From Phenylobacterium sp. (GTDB lineage: Bacteria; Pseudomonadota; Alphaproteobacteria; Caulobacterales; Caulobacteraceae), in the NCBI RefSeq assembly GCF_030651185.1, contig NZ_JAUSCJ010000006.1, forward strand, positions 62,001 to 126,000: a stretch of 64,000 nt of DNA, read 5' to 3'. The position numbers and the translations under genes are program-made. Position 1 is the first letter of the stretch, and each line of letters opens with the position of its first letter. The notes below the pieces were generated by a model that was not told the origin of the DNA, did not search any database, and was given only the letters and a program-made list of their open reading frames with translations. Positions 36,910 through 45,145 of this stretch are shown here, piece after piece.

Positions 36910-37803
36910 TCAGTCTGTAACGAAGTCGGCCGCCGTGTAGCCCTGGAAGTACAGGAGCGCGGTGAGGTCGGCATAGTCGACCTTGGCGTCGGCCTCGGCG
37001 GCGACGATGGGCTTGGCGCGGTAGGCGACGCCGAGGCCGGCGTCGTTGATCATGGCGAGATCATTGGCCCCATCGCCGACCGCGAGCGCCTCGGCCGGGG
37101 TGAAGCCCGCCGCGGCGGTCTCCTCGCGCAGGGCGGCCAGCTTGGCCTCGCGGCCAAGGATCGGCGAGCCGACCTCGCCGGTCAGCAGGCCGGCCGCCTC
37201 GATCAGGGTGTTGGCACGATTGGCTTGGAAACCGGCGGCCTGGGCCACGCGGGACGTGAAGAAGGTGAAGCCGCCGGAGACCAGGAAGGCGCCGGCGCCG
37301 TTAGCCGTCATGGTGCGGACCAGGGTGCGGGCGCCGGAGTTCAGCCGCACCCGCTCGTCGTAGCAGCGCTGCAGGACATCGACAGACAGGCCCTTCAGCA
37401 TGGCCACCCGCTCGCGCAGGGCCGACTCGAAATCCAGCTCGCCGCGCATGGCCCGCTCGGTGATCTCGGAGACCCTGTCCTTCACGCCGGCGAAATCGGC
37501 CAGCTCGTCGATGCACTCGCAGCCGATGATGGTGGAATCCATGTCGGCGATCAGCAGGCGCTTGCGGCGGCCATTCCAGTGCTGGACGCAGGCGTCGATG
37601 GGCAGGCCCTCCAGCGCGTTCGCCACCGCGATGCGGACCGGGGCGATGGCGTCCGCCTCGAGCGCGAGGTCGATGGCGCCGGGGCCCAGGACGCGGGGCT
37701 CCTTGACGCGGGCGCGGGCGCCTGCGAGCGCTGTGGTGATCGGGCCGATGGCGGCCTGGGCCGCATCTGGCGTGGGACTGACGAGGGTAAGGGCGAGCTG
37801 CAT
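36910..37803 (-). CDS. serB: phosphoserine phosphatase SerB
   Basis: 297 aa. An N-terminal about 70-residue domain of regulatory (ACT-like) character is followed by motif I IADMDSTIIGCECIDELADFAG, VSGGFTFFTS, and VGDGANDLAMINDAGLGVAY. It removes phosphate from O-phosphoserine in the last step of serine synthesis. The start codon at 37803 shares two bases with the start of the divergent miaA gene (CATG, 37801-37804); an in-frame ATG at 37815 is also possible and would overlap more. The downstream HAD gene is likely co-transcribed. Confidence 0.93.
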   Translation of the reverse strand: MQLALTLVSPTPDAAQAAIGPITTALAGARARVKEPRVLGPGAIDLALEADAIAPVRIAVANALEGLPIDACVQHWNGRRKRLLIADMDSTIIGCECIDELADFAGVKDRVSEITERAMRGELDFESALRERVAMLKGLSVDVLQRCYDERVRLNSGARTLVRTMTANGAGAFLVSGGFTFFTSRVAQAAGFQANRANTLIEAAGLLTGEVGSPILGREAKLAALREETAAAGFTPAEALAVGDGANDLAMINDAGLGVAYRAKPIVAAEADAKVDYADLTALLYFQGYTAADFVTD

Positions 37804-38731
37804 GGAGCCCCGCATCTGGCTGATCGCCGGGCCCACCGCAAGCGGCAAGTCGGCGCTCGCCCTACGTCTGGCCCGGAAGATCGGGGCGGAGATCGTCGGC
37901 GCCGACGCCCTGCAGATCTATCGCGACCTGCGCGTGGTGACCGCCCGCCCCGCCCCTGAGGACGAGGCCGGGGTCCCGCATCACCTGGTGGGAACCGTGG
38001 ACGGCGCCGACGGCTGGTCGGTGGGGACCTGGTCGCGGGCGGCGACCCAGGCGATCGCCGAGATCACGGGGCGAGGTCAGCCGGTGGTGGTGGTGGGCGG
38101 CACGGGCCTCTACTTCCGCGCCCTCACCCACGGCCTGGCGGAAATCCCGGCCACGCCCCCGGAGCTGCGTGATCAGGCCGCTAGCGACTATGAGACGATG
38201 GGCGAGGTCAGCTTCCGCCACCGGCTGGGGGACGCCGATCCCGCCGCGGCCGCGCGGATCAGCCCCGGCGACCGGCAGAGGCTGGTGCGGGCCTGGGAGG
38301 TTTTCGCCGCCAGTGGCGTCTCGCTCACCGACTGGCAGGGGCGGACCGACCCTGCCCTCCCCGCCGGAAGCTATTCGTCCGTCGCCTTGGAGCCGGACCG
38401 CAAGGCGCTCTACGACCGCTGCGACGCGCGACTAGCGTCCATGCTGGCCGCCGGCGCCCTGGAGGAGGTGGCCGAGTTGATGGCGCGGAACCTCGACCCC
38501 GCCCTGCCGATCATGAAGGCCGTCGGGGTGCGCGAACTGGCCGCCCAGCTGCGCGGCGAATTGACCCCGACCCGGGCGCTCACCGCCGCCCAGCAGGAGA
38601 CCCGGCGCTACGCCAAGCGCCAATCCACCTGGCAGCGGGGCCAGATGAGCGACTGGCCGCGCGTCACGGCGAGCGACCCGGACGACCAGTGGAGGCAGTT
38701 TCTTGCGCTGAACCCCGGCTTGACGCCCTGA
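37802..38731 (+). CDS. miaA: tRNA dimethylallyltransferase MiaA
   Basis: 309 aa. Walker A GPTASGKSALALRLARKI, GADALQIYRDLRVVTARP, VGGTGLYFRALTHGLAEIP and the C-terminal QQETRRYAKRQSTWQRGQ are the diagnostic blocks. It transfers dimethylallyl from DMAPP to A37 of tRNAs reading U-starting codons. The promoter must lie inside serB because the two start codons overlap. The 3' end carries a TTGACGC box that probably starts the ilvB leader transcript. Confidence 0.95.
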   Translation: MEPRIWLIAGPTASGKSALALRLARKIGAEIVGADALQIYRDLRVVTARPAPEDEAGVPHHLVGTVDGADGWSVGTWSRAATQAIAEITGRGQPVVVVGGTGLYFRALTHGLAEIPATPPELRDQAASDYETMGEVSFRHRLGDADPAAAARISPGDRQRLVRAWEVFAASGVSLTDWQGRTDPALPAGSYSSVALEPDRKALYDRCDARLASMLAAGALEEVAELMARNLDPALPIMKAVGVRELAAQLRGELTPTRALTAAQQETRRYAKRQSTWQRGQMSDWPRVTASDPDDQWRQFLALNPGLTP

Positions 38732-38748
38732 CGGGGGCATGGCATCAG
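38720..38748 (+). promoter_or_regulatory. candidate promoter for the ilvB leader transcript
   Basis: TTGACGC (38720-38726) matches the -35 consensus of Caulobacter housekeeping promoters (TTGaCgS). A loose -10-like CATCAG follows at 38743-38748 with 17-bp spacing. It overlaps the end of miaA and would begin transcription just before the leader peptide ribosome-binding site. The -10 is weak. Confidence 0.4.
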
Positions 38749-38770
38749 CAGGGACCTTCGTTTCTGGAGA

Positions 38771-38821
38771 ATGCTCGTGCGCGAGATTCTTGTACTTGTA
38801 CGGCGACCTGTCGCGGACTGA
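38771..38821 (+). CDS. ilvB attenuator leader peptide (MLVREILVLVRRPVAD)
   Basis: 16 codons: ATG or GTG start at 38771/38777, with GGAG at 38766-38769, which has good spacing to the GTG. Residues Leu, Val, Ile, Leu, Val, Leu, Val make 7-8 of the 16 codons branched-chain amino acids, exactly the products of the downstream enzyme. The stop sits inside a perfect 8-bp hairpin. Known ilv leader peptides of proteobacteria have the same logic: ribosome stalling at scarce branched-chain codons prevents the terminator from forming. Confidence 0.88.
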   Translation: MLVREILVLVRRPVAD

Positions 38822-38835
38822 CGATCACGTCAGTC
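38816..38835 (+). promoter_or_regulatory. leader pause hairpin of the ilv attenuator
   Basis: GACTGACG (38816-38823) pairs perfectly with CGTCAGTC (38828-38835) around ATCA. The leader stop codon lies in the 5' arm. GCGACC (38803-38808) could pair instead with GGTCGC (38843-38848), enclosing this hairpin, a candidate switch between anti-terminator and terminator states. Confidence 0.65.
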
Positions 38836-38855
38836 TGAACAAGGTCGCTTGCACC

Positions 38856-38877
38856 GGGCCCCCAGAGGGCCTTTTTT
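38856..38877 (+). terminator. Rho-independent attenuator terminator before ilvB
   Basis: GGCCC (38857-38861) pairs with GGGCC (38867-38871) around CCAGA, followed by TTTTTT (38872-38877). It lies 35 nt after the leader stop and just before ilvB, where an attenuator is expected. Confidence 0.88.
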
Positions 38878-38902
38878 AATGCCCCACACCAGGCTCCCCG
38901 AA

Positions 38903-40696
38903 ATGACCGCCCACCAGACCACCATCGAAGCCGACATTGAAACCCTGACCGGCGCCGAGATCGTCGTTCGCGCCCTGATCGACCAGGGCGTCGAGGTGCT
39001 CTTCGGCTATCCGGGCGGCGCGGTGCTGCCGATCTATGACGCGCTGTTTGAGGAAAAGCGCCTGCAGCACGTCCTGGTCCGCCACGAGCAGGGCGCGACC
39101 CATGCCGCCGAGGGCTATGCGCGGTCCACCGGCAAGTGCGGGGTGGTCCTGGTCACCTCCGGCCCCGGCGCCACCAACGCGGTCACCGGCATTGTCGACG
39201 CCCTGATGGACTCCATCCCGATGGTGGTGATCACCGGCCAGGTCGCCACCCACCTGATCGGCACCGACGCCTTCCAGGAGTGCGACACGGTGGGCATCAC
39301 CCGGCCGATCACCAAGCAGAACTATCTGGTGAAGTCGGTCGAGGACCTGCCGCGCATCATGCACGAGGCCTTCCACATCGCCACGTCGGGCCGGCCAGGC
39401 CCGGTGGTCATCGACATTCCCAAGGACGTGCAGTTCTCCAAGGGCGCCTACCAGGGCCCCAAGGCGGTCAAGCACAACCACGAGTACAATCCCCGCACCA
39501 AGGGCGACGCCGGCAAGGTGGCCGACGCCGCGGCCCTGATCGCCGGGGCCCGCAAGCCGATCCTCTATACCGGCGGCGGCGTCATCAATGCCGGCCCCAA
39601 GGCCGCCCAGCTGCTGCGCGACTTCGCCAAGCTGACCGGCGCGCCGGTGACCTCGACCCTGATGGGCCTGGGCGCCTTCCCGGCGTCGGACCCCCAGTGG
39701 CTGGGGATGCTGGGCATGCACGGCGCCTATGAGGCCAACCACGCCATGCACGACTGCGACGTCATGGTCTGTATCGGCGCGCGCTTCGACGACCGGGTCA
39801 CCGGCCGGCTGGACGCCTTCTCGCCCGGCTCCAAGAAGATCCACATCGACATCGACGCCTCGTCGATCTCCAAGAACGTCAAGGCCGACATCGGCATCGT
39901 CGGCGACGCCGGCTCGGTGCTGGAAGACCTGATCGCCGCCTGGAAGAGTCGCAACATGGCCACTGACCAGGCGGCCCTGAAGGATTGGTGGAGCCAGATC
40001 GATCACTGGCGCGCGCGGAAGGGCTTCGCCTATTCGCCGGACTCAAAGCTGATCAAGCCGCAGTACGCCGTCGAGCGGCTGTACGAGCTGACCAAGGACC
40101 GTGACACCTACATCACCACCGAGGTCGGCCAGCACCAGATGTGGGCGGCCCAGTATTACCACTTCGAGCAGCCCAACCGCTGGATGACCTCGGGCGGCCT
40201 GGGCACCATGGGCTACGGCCTGCCGGCCGCCGTGGGCGTGCAGATGGCCCACCCCGACAGCCTGGTCATCGACATCGCCGGCGACGCCAGCGTGCAGATG
40301 ACCATGCAGGAGATCGCCACGGCCATTCAGTACGACCTGCCGATCAAGATCTTCATCCTGAACAACGAGTGGATGGGGATGGTCCGCCAGTGGCAGCAAC
40401 TGCTGCACGGGGAGCGCTACAGCCACTCCTATTCCGCCAGCCTGCCCGACTTCGTGAAGATGGCCGAGGCCTTCGGCGGGGTCGGCATCCGGGCCGAGAC
40501 GCCGGGCGAATTGGACGACAAGATCCTGGAGATGATCTCGGTGCGGAAACCCGTGCTGTTCGATTGCCGGGTGACCAAGGAAGAGAACTGCTTCCCGATG
40601 ATCCCGTCGGGCAAGGCCCACAACGAGATGATCCTGGCCAATGACGGCCGCGACCTGGGCGCCGTGATCGACGACGCTGGCAAGCGGCTGGTCTAG
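38903..40696 (+). CDS. ilvB: acetolactate synthase large (catalytic) subunit
   Basis: 597 aa. The catalytic Glu lies in [20 protein letters not shown], a glycine-rich FAD-binding middle domain is present ([34 protein letters not shown]), and the thiamine diphosphate motif is [29 protein letters not shown]. It condenses pyruvate with pyruvate or 2-oxobutyrate, the first committed step of valine, leucine and isoleucine synthesis. ATG at 38903 (AGG 9 nt upstream) is used; ATG at 38879 directly after the terminator would add 8 residues. The small subunit gene is not adjacent but 4.4 kb away. Expression is controlled by the attenuator. Confidence 0.96.
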   Translation: MTAHQTTIEADIETLTGAEIVVRALIDQGVEVLFGYPGGAVLPIYDALFEEKRLQHVLVRHEQGATHAAEGYARSTGKCGVVLVTSGPGATNAVTGIVDALMDSIPMVVITGQVATHLIGTDAFQECDTVGITRPITKQNYLVKSVEDLPRIMHEAFHIATSGRPGPVVIDIPKDVQFSKGAYQGPKAVKHNHEYNPRTKGDAGKVADAAALIAGARKPILYTGGGVINAGPKAAQLLRDFAKLTGAPVTSTLMGLGAFPASDPQWLGMLGMHGAYEANHAMHDCDVMVCIGARFDDRVTGRLDAFSPGSKKIHIDIDASSISKNVKADIGIVGDAGSVLEDLIAAWKSRNMATDQAALKDWWSQIDHWRARKGFAYSPDSKLIKPQYAVERLYELTKDRDTYITTEVGQHQMWAAQYYHFEQPNRWMTSGGLGTMGYGLPAAVGVQMAHPDSLVIDIAGDASVQMTMQEIATAIQYDLPIKIFILNNEWMGMVRQWQQLLHGERYSHSYSASLPDFVKMAEAFGGVGIRAETPGELDDKILEMISVRKPVLFDCRVTKEENCFPMIPSGKAHNEMILANDGRDLGAVIDDAGKRLV

Positions 40697-40737
40697 GAAT
40701 TCGGCGGAGGCCGGGAAGCCCGCCTCCGCCATTCCCT

Positions 40738-41160
40738 TTAGTCGTCGACCCGGGCCTCGGCGTAGCCGCTGAGCACCTCGACGCCGGCCTGGTTGACCGT
40801 CTTGACGTCGAACTCGGCGATCTTGGCGCCGTCCTTCTCGGTGATCGCCTTGAGCGTCGCCGTGGCGTCCAGGGTGTCGCCCGGCCAGACCTGGCTGGTG
40901 AAGCGCACGCCGTACTTGGTCAGGCGGGCGTCGCCGACATAGTCGGTGAGCATCTTGCCGGTCATGCCCATGGTCAGCATGCCGTGGGCGAAGACCGACG
41001 GGTAGCCGGCCACCTGGGTGGTGAAGATCTCGTCGGTGTGCAGCGGGTTGTAGTCGCCCGACGCGCCGGCGTACTGGACGATCTGGGTCCGCTTGAGGTC
41101 TTCCACCAGGCGGGCGGTGTGGGCGTCGCCCACCTTCAGTGATTTCGCGCTGAGCGCCAT
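40738..41160 (-). CDS. MaoC-type (R)-specific enoyl-CoA hydratase/dehydratase
   Basis: 140 aa. The hydratase-2 motif is intact: YAGASGDYNPLHTDEIFTTQVAGYPSVFAHGM, with the catalytic Asp (GDYNP) and His (LHTDE). It adds water to trans-2-enoyl-CoA to give (3R)-hydroxyacyl-CoA, or the reverse. It starts 4 nt after the stop of the partner below, so the two form a HadA/HadB-like heterodimer, this one being the catalytic subunit. The product could feed PHA or fatty-acid elongation; this is inferred. Confidence 0.9.
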   Translation of the reverse strand: MALSAKSLKVGDAHTARLVEDLKRTQIVQYAGASGDYNPLHTDEIFTTQVAGYPSVFAHGMLTMGMTGKMLTDYVGDARLTKYGVRFTSQVWPGDTLDATATLKAITEKDGAKIAEFDVKTVNQAGVEVLSGYAEARVDD

Positions 41161-41164
41161 GTTC

Positions 41165-41677
41165 CTACGCCTTCTCAGCGGGTTGTTCGACGGGGCGTTC
41201 GGTGCGGACACCGACGCCGCGGGCGGTGATCACCAGTTCGCCCTTCTGGTCGCGGTACTCGGTGACGCTCTCGGAGAAGACCAGCTTGCCCGAGCGCTTG
41301 CCTTCCTTCTCCCAGGTCTTGCCGGGCGTCGTGGTGGCGGTGAGCACGTCGCCGGCCCTCATCGGGCGGTGGTACTCGAAGTGCTGTTCCGCATGCAGGC
41401 CGCCACCGCCGCCTCCCCCGCCGCCGCCGCCGGGCGCGCGGGTGATGCCGGTGGCGTTCTTGCCCGAGCCGAACCAGGGCTGGCCGATCTTGGGACGCAG
41501 GCCGTAGTCGGGATCGAACTGGGCGCTGGCCTGGGCGAAGGTCGGGGGCGCGAGGATGCCGCCGGCTTCCGTGCCCTTGGCGTATTCGGCGTCGGAATAG
41601 ACGCGGTTATCGTCGCCGACCGATCGGGCGAACATGAGGATGTGGCTCGCTTCCACGGGAAATGTCTTGGTGGCCAT
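41165..41677 (-). CDS. MaoC N-terminal-type dehydratase partner with poly-glycine insert
   Basis: 170 aa. The FAS1-like hotdog dehydratase fold is seen (VEASHILMFARSVGDDN, PPTFAQASAQFDPDY, FEYHRPMRAGDVLTATT). It lacks the catalytic GDxNPxH motif, as in the non-catalytic partner of HadAB-type complexes. Eleven consecutive glycines (codons 41399-41431) separate the two halves after TRAPG, an unusual flexible insert encoded by repeated GGC/GGT/GGA/GGG. The start at 41677 follows GAGAGGGAG. Its stop is 4 nt before the catalytic partner start. Confidence 0.82.
   Translation of the reverse strand: MATKTFPVEASHILMFARSVGDDNRVYSDAEYAKGTEAGGILAPPTFAQASAQFDPDYGLRPKIGQPWFGSGKNATGITRAPGGGGGGGGGGGLHAEQHFEYHRPMRAGDVLTATTTPGKTWEKEGKRSGKLVFSESVTEYRDQKGELVITARGVGVRTERPVEQPAEKA
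41399..41431 (-). repeat. simple repeat encoding Gly11
   Basis: Eleven GGN codons in a row (mostly GGC, with GGT, GGA, GGG) inside the MaoC N-type gene. Likely to vary in length by slippage; the mixed codons argue that it has been selected or is old rather than a fresh pure expansion. Confidence 0.75.
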
Positions 41678-41742
41678 TGGCTCCCTCTCCTGTGCGGTCT
41701 CTCGCCGCTCTGAAAATTCTATACCGGCTACTCTAAGGCCAG

Positions 41743-42348
41743 CTAGCGCGCCGTCCACTCCGGCTGACCGATCATGCTCACGCGGATGAGACGGCCGTGC
41801 AAGGCGACCTCGCGGAACTGATAGAGCCAGGCGGCGGTCGGCGGGTTGATCCAGTTGTCGTCGGCGAACATCCGCAGGATCGGCTCACCGCCATCGGGGT
41901 GATCCTCGCTCATCGGCGAGTCGGGATGGTTCAGGCGCTCGACCGGCTCGAACCAGGCGCGGTCCACCTCGATGGGATCGGGATTGAGGCTGAGGGTCTC
42001 GGCGGACCAGAACACCACTGGGGTCACGATGTGACCGCCCAGGGTGAGGAAGTCGTCCAGCATTCCCAGCGCCTCCCGCGGCGTGATGGCGACGCCGAGC
42101 TCCTCGGAGGTCTCGCGGATGGCGGCGGTGACGGCGTCCTCGCCGGGCTCCAGATTGCCGCCGGGCAGGGCGTAATTGCCCGCCCCCCGGCGCATGGTGA
42201 GCGCCCGCCGGGTCAGCAGGTAGGTAAGCTCACCGTCCTGGGCCGACAGCACGATGGCCACGGCCGCGCGCCGGCGCCCGGTGGGATCCAGGGCCCGGCG
42301 CGGAAAGGCCGCGAGGTTGGCGGCGATGGTGTCCCGGTCTGCGTGCAT
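41743..42348 (-). CDS. NUDIX hydrolase (CoA-pyrophosphatase-like)
   Basis: 201 aa. The Nudix box is GGNLEPGEDAVTAAIRETSEELGV, matching Gx5Ex7REUXEExGU. FTRR-like LLTRRALTMRRGAGNYALPGG in front of it resembles the UPF0035/CoA diphosphatase signature. It cleaves nucleoside-diphosphate-linked compounds, possibly CoA. The start at 42348 (MHADRD) is chosen over 42360. It precedes no coupled gene, and the maoC pair downstream may share its transcript (66 bp gap). Confidence 0.86.
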   Translation of the reverse strand: MHADRDTIAANLAAFPRRALDPTGRRRAAVAIVLSAQDGELTYLLTRRALTMRRGAGNYALPGGNLEPGEDAVTAAIRETSEELGVAITPREALGMLDDFLTLGGHIVTPVVFWSAETLSLNPDPIEVDRAWFEPVERLNHPDSPMSEDHPDGGEPILRMFADDNWINPPTAAWLYQFREVALHGRLIRVSMIGQPEWTAR

Positions 42349-42540
42349 GTCCCTAAGCATGACGACCCTGGCCGCGCGGGCAAGGCGCGCTTGGACTTAC
42401 GGCGCCACGCGAGCCGCGCTCGACCCTAGGTGGCGGCTATCGTTTCGCACCGAAAACCCTGGTTATTTAAAGGCTTAGACCTTAGAAGGATCGCAAGCGG
42501 CCAGACCCCCCGTGGTTCGCTCATCAGTGAGATTTGCGTT

Positions 42541-43329
42541 TTGAATATCCTAACGGGCGACGCCTTCGCGCGCCCGACCGCCTTAGCCGTCTCCCACCCC
42601 GGCCACGAGCTGCGGTTGATGAAATGGGTCGAGGCGACCCGGCCCGCCGTCTTCGTCCTGACCTCCGGCTCCCGCAGCGGGACCTCGCGCAGCCGTGTCC
42701 AGGCCAGCCGCGACCTGGCCCGGGAACTGGGGGCGACTCCCACCGAGCTGTTCGGCCGCCACCTCGACCGCGAGGTCTATGACTGGATCCTGGCCGGCGA
42801 CGCCGCGCCTTTCCTCAGGCTCGCCGACGAATTGGCCGAGAGTTTCGTGGCCCGGGACATAGGCCGCGTGGTGACCGACTCCTGGCAGCTCTACAATGTT
42901 GTCCACGACCTGTGGCGCCTCACCGTCGAGGTGGCCGCCGGGGCGGCTGGCGCCAGACTGGGCCGCGCCGTCGAGGTGCTGGACTATCCCGTGCTGCCGC
43001 CCTCCATGGTGATCCCCCAGCCGGGGCCTGAACGCCTGCGCCTGGACCTGTCGCAGGCTGAGGTGGCGCGCAAGCTCGCCCTGGCCCGGGCCTTTCCCGA
43101 GATCGGCGACGACGTCACCGAATTGCTGGCCCTGGGCGCGGAGGCTGTGCTGGCGCGCGAGACCCTGCACGACCTGCGGCCCTTCCGCGAACTCGCGCCG
43201 CGCCCGGGCGAGACACCGCTTTACGAACAGTTCGGCGAGGCCCGCGTCGCCTCAGGTCTCTATGGCTCGGTGCTGCGCTGGCGCCACGTGGAACCCATCG
43301 TCATGGCCCTGATGGGGGTGACGGCATGA
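42541..43329 (+). CDS. PIG-L-like protein of unknown function, coupled to a glycosyltransferase
   Basis: 262 aa from a TTG at 42541; a GTG at 42430 is in frame but lies in an AT-rich, promoter-like stretch. The N-terminus ALAVSHPGHELRLMKWVEATRPAVFVLTSGS looks like a drifted N-acetylglucosaminyl-deacetylase (PIG-L) start, where PHPDDE has become SHPGHE and the G-rich turn is kept. The helix RVQASRDLARELGA also fits. The second metal-ligand motif (HxDH) is not found. The stop overlaps the glycosyltransferase start by 4 nt, suggesting a linked role in glycan modification. Uncertain. Confidence 0.6.
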   Translation: MNILTGDAFARPTALAVSHPGHELRLMKWVEATRPAVFVLTSGSRSGTSRSRVQASRDLARELGATPTELFGRHLDREVYDWILAGDAAPFLRLADELAESFVARDIGRVVTDSWQLYNVVHDLWRLTVEVAAGAAGARLGRAVEVLDYPVLPPSMVIPQPGPERLRLDLSQAEVARKLALARAFPEIGDDVTELLALGAEAVLARETLHDLRPFRELAPRPGETPLYEQFGEARVASGLYGSVLRWRHVEPIVMALMGVTA

Positions 43330-44456
43330 GCGCCGCCCCCCTGAAGATCCTGATCACCAATGCTTGGTTGGACGGCCGGGGCGGCACCGAGAGCGTGGTG
43401 CGCGACCTGGCCATCGGCTTCCTGCGTCGGGGCCACCGCCCCATAGTCTATTCGCCTCACCTGGGCGCGGCGGCGCAGGAGCTGCATGCCTGCGGCGTGG
43501 CGGTGATCTCCGACCTGTCCCAGATGGGGGAGGCGCCGGATGTGATCCATGGGCACCACTACGTCCAGACCGTGGAGGCGATACTGCACTTTCCGGAGGT
43601 TCCGGTGGTGTCCATGATCCACGCCTGGACCTTCTACCAGGAGAAGGCGCCGCAGTTCCCACAGGTCTACCGCTACCTGGCGGTGGACCAGGCCGTGCGC
43701 GACCGCCTGGTGCATATCGAAGGCGCCGATCCGGCCAGAGTGGAGGTCCTGCTCAACGCCGTCGACCTGGCCCGTATCCCGTCCAGGCCCCGCCCCCTGG
43801 CCAACCGGCCCTTGTCGGCCCTGGCCTTCACCAAGAACAAGGCCCAGATCCCGATCCTGCAGGCCGCATGCGACCGGGCCGGCGTGAAGCTGGAGTTGCT
43901 GGGCCTTGGCGCAGGCCGGGTGGTCGCCGCGCCCGAGGAGGAGCTGGTCCGGCACGACCTCGTCTTCGCCACCGCGCGCATGGCGCTGGAGGCGCTGTGC
44001 GCCGGCTGCGCCGTGGTGGTGTGCGATGCCCGGGGCCTCGCGGGCATGGTCACGCCTGCGACCCTGCCACGCCTGCGCGACCTGAACTTCGGCCTGCGCA
44101 GCCTGACCGGACGGGTCACCGGGGAGGCCATCGCCGCCGAACTCGCCCGCTACAATCCTGCCGACGCGGAACTGGTGACCGCGCAGGTTCGCAAGGCCGC
44201 GAGCCTCGAAGGAACGCTCGACCGCCTGGAGACCCTGTACCGCGAGGCGATCACCGCGTTCGCCGCCGAGGCGCCGGACGAGGCCCAGCGCCGGGCGGCC
44301 ATGCTGTCCTTCCTCACCGAAACCCTGCCGCGGCGCCGCGCCGATTCACGCTGGCCGTGGATCGCCGAGCGTGAAGGGCTGCTGGCTGAAATCCGCGACC
44401 TGGACGAGCAGCTCGCCCAGGCCCGGAGAGGCCCGCCCCCAGACGGGGACGCCTAG
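43326..44456 (+). CDS. glycosyltransferase (GT-B, GT4-like)
   Basis: 376 aa. The N-terminus LKILITNAWLDGRGGTESVVRDLAIGFLRRGHRPIVYSP has the GGxE-type nucleotide-sugar/acceptor loop of GT-B enzymes, and the middle has the family-like VLLNAVDLARIPSRPRPL. The usual C-terminal EX7E motif is not obvious (RMALEALCAGCAVVVCDARGL is close). It shares ATGA with the upstream gene. The sugar is unknown; one would expect a surface glycan or O-antigen branch. Confidence 0.82.
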   Translation: MSAAPLKILITNAWLDGRGGTESVVRDLAIGFLRRGHRPIVYSPHLGAAAQELHACGVAVISDLSQMGEAPDVIHGHHYVQTVEAILHFPEVPVVSMIHAWTFYQEKAPQFPQVYRYLAVDQAVRDRLVHIEGADPARVEVLLNAVDLARIPSRPRPLANRPLSALAFTKNKAQIPILQAACDRAGVKLELLGLGAGRVVAAPEEELVRHDLVFATARMALEALCAGCAVVVCDARGLAGMVTPATLPRLRDLNFGLRSLTGRVTGEAIAAELARYNPADAELVTAQVRKAASLEGTLDRLETLYREAITAFAAEAPDEAQRRAAMLSFLTETLPRRRADSRWPWIAEREGLLAEIRDLDEQLAQARRGPPPDGDA

Positions 44457-44466
44457 ACTGACCGAC

Positions 44467-44988
44467 TCACGCCTTCAGGCGAAGGCCGCCCAGATAGTCG
44501 CGCTTGCCGAGCGGCACGCCCTGCATGCGCAGGATGTCGTAGGCGGTGGTGGCGTGGAAGTGCAGGTTGGGCAGGGAGAAGGACATCAGGAACCCCTCCG
44601 CCGTGAAGGGCATCCGCATCGAGCCCATGACGAAGGCCATGTCCTGGCCCTCAAAGCCGTTGACCTCGGCGGGGTCGAGGGCCTTCAGCGACGCCTGGGC
44701 GTCGGCCACCAGCTTCTGCAGGTCGGCGTAGCTGAGCGGCGGAGCCGCGCCGCCCGGTGAGAAGGTCCCGGCCCGCACGCCGTCGATGGCTTCTGCGGAG
44801 TGGTGCACCACCGAGGAGATCTGGAACCAGAAGGGCAGCATGTCGGGGAACAGGCGGACGTCGACGATGCTGTTGGGGTCGATATTGTTGTCGGTGAAGT
44901 GGGACAGGCCCCGATCCAGGAAGCCCGCGACGCCGTTCAGCGACTGTAGGAATGAGGTGACGCTGACGTCGTAGAGTGAAATCGCCAT
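44467..44988 (-). CDS. DUF1993 family protein
   Basis: 173 aa. ISLYDVSVTSFLQSLNGVAGFLDRG, DMLPFWFQISSVVHHSAEAIDG and LPNLHFHATTAYDILRMQGVPLGKRDYLG are characteristic of DUF1993. The fold resembles DinB-type four-helix bundles with conserved His, possibly metal-binding. Function unknown. The start at 44988 is where the family begins. It lies convergent with the glycosyltransferase and divergent from ilvN. Confidence 0.85.
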   Translation of the reverse strand: MAISLYDVSVTSFLQSLNGVAGFLDRGLSHFTDNNIDPNSIVDVRLFPDMLPFWFQISSVVHHSAEAIDGVRAGTFSPGGAAPPLSYADLQKLVADAQASLKALDPAEVNGFEGQDMAFVMGSMRMPFTAEGFLMSFSLPNLHFHATTAYDILRMQGVPLGKRDYLGGLRLKA

Positions 44989-45145
44989 GGCCGGACGGGC
45001 CTCCCTTGCTTTGTGGTTGCGCTTGTTCTCCGACATCGGCCCCAGGGAAGGCCAGCGATTTTCGGACTCGTCGCCAAGCGCGCCATCCCTTGCCCGGAGG
45101 CGGCGCTTGTGACACCTCCCTGCCGAGCCTTCTGCGAGACCCAGC

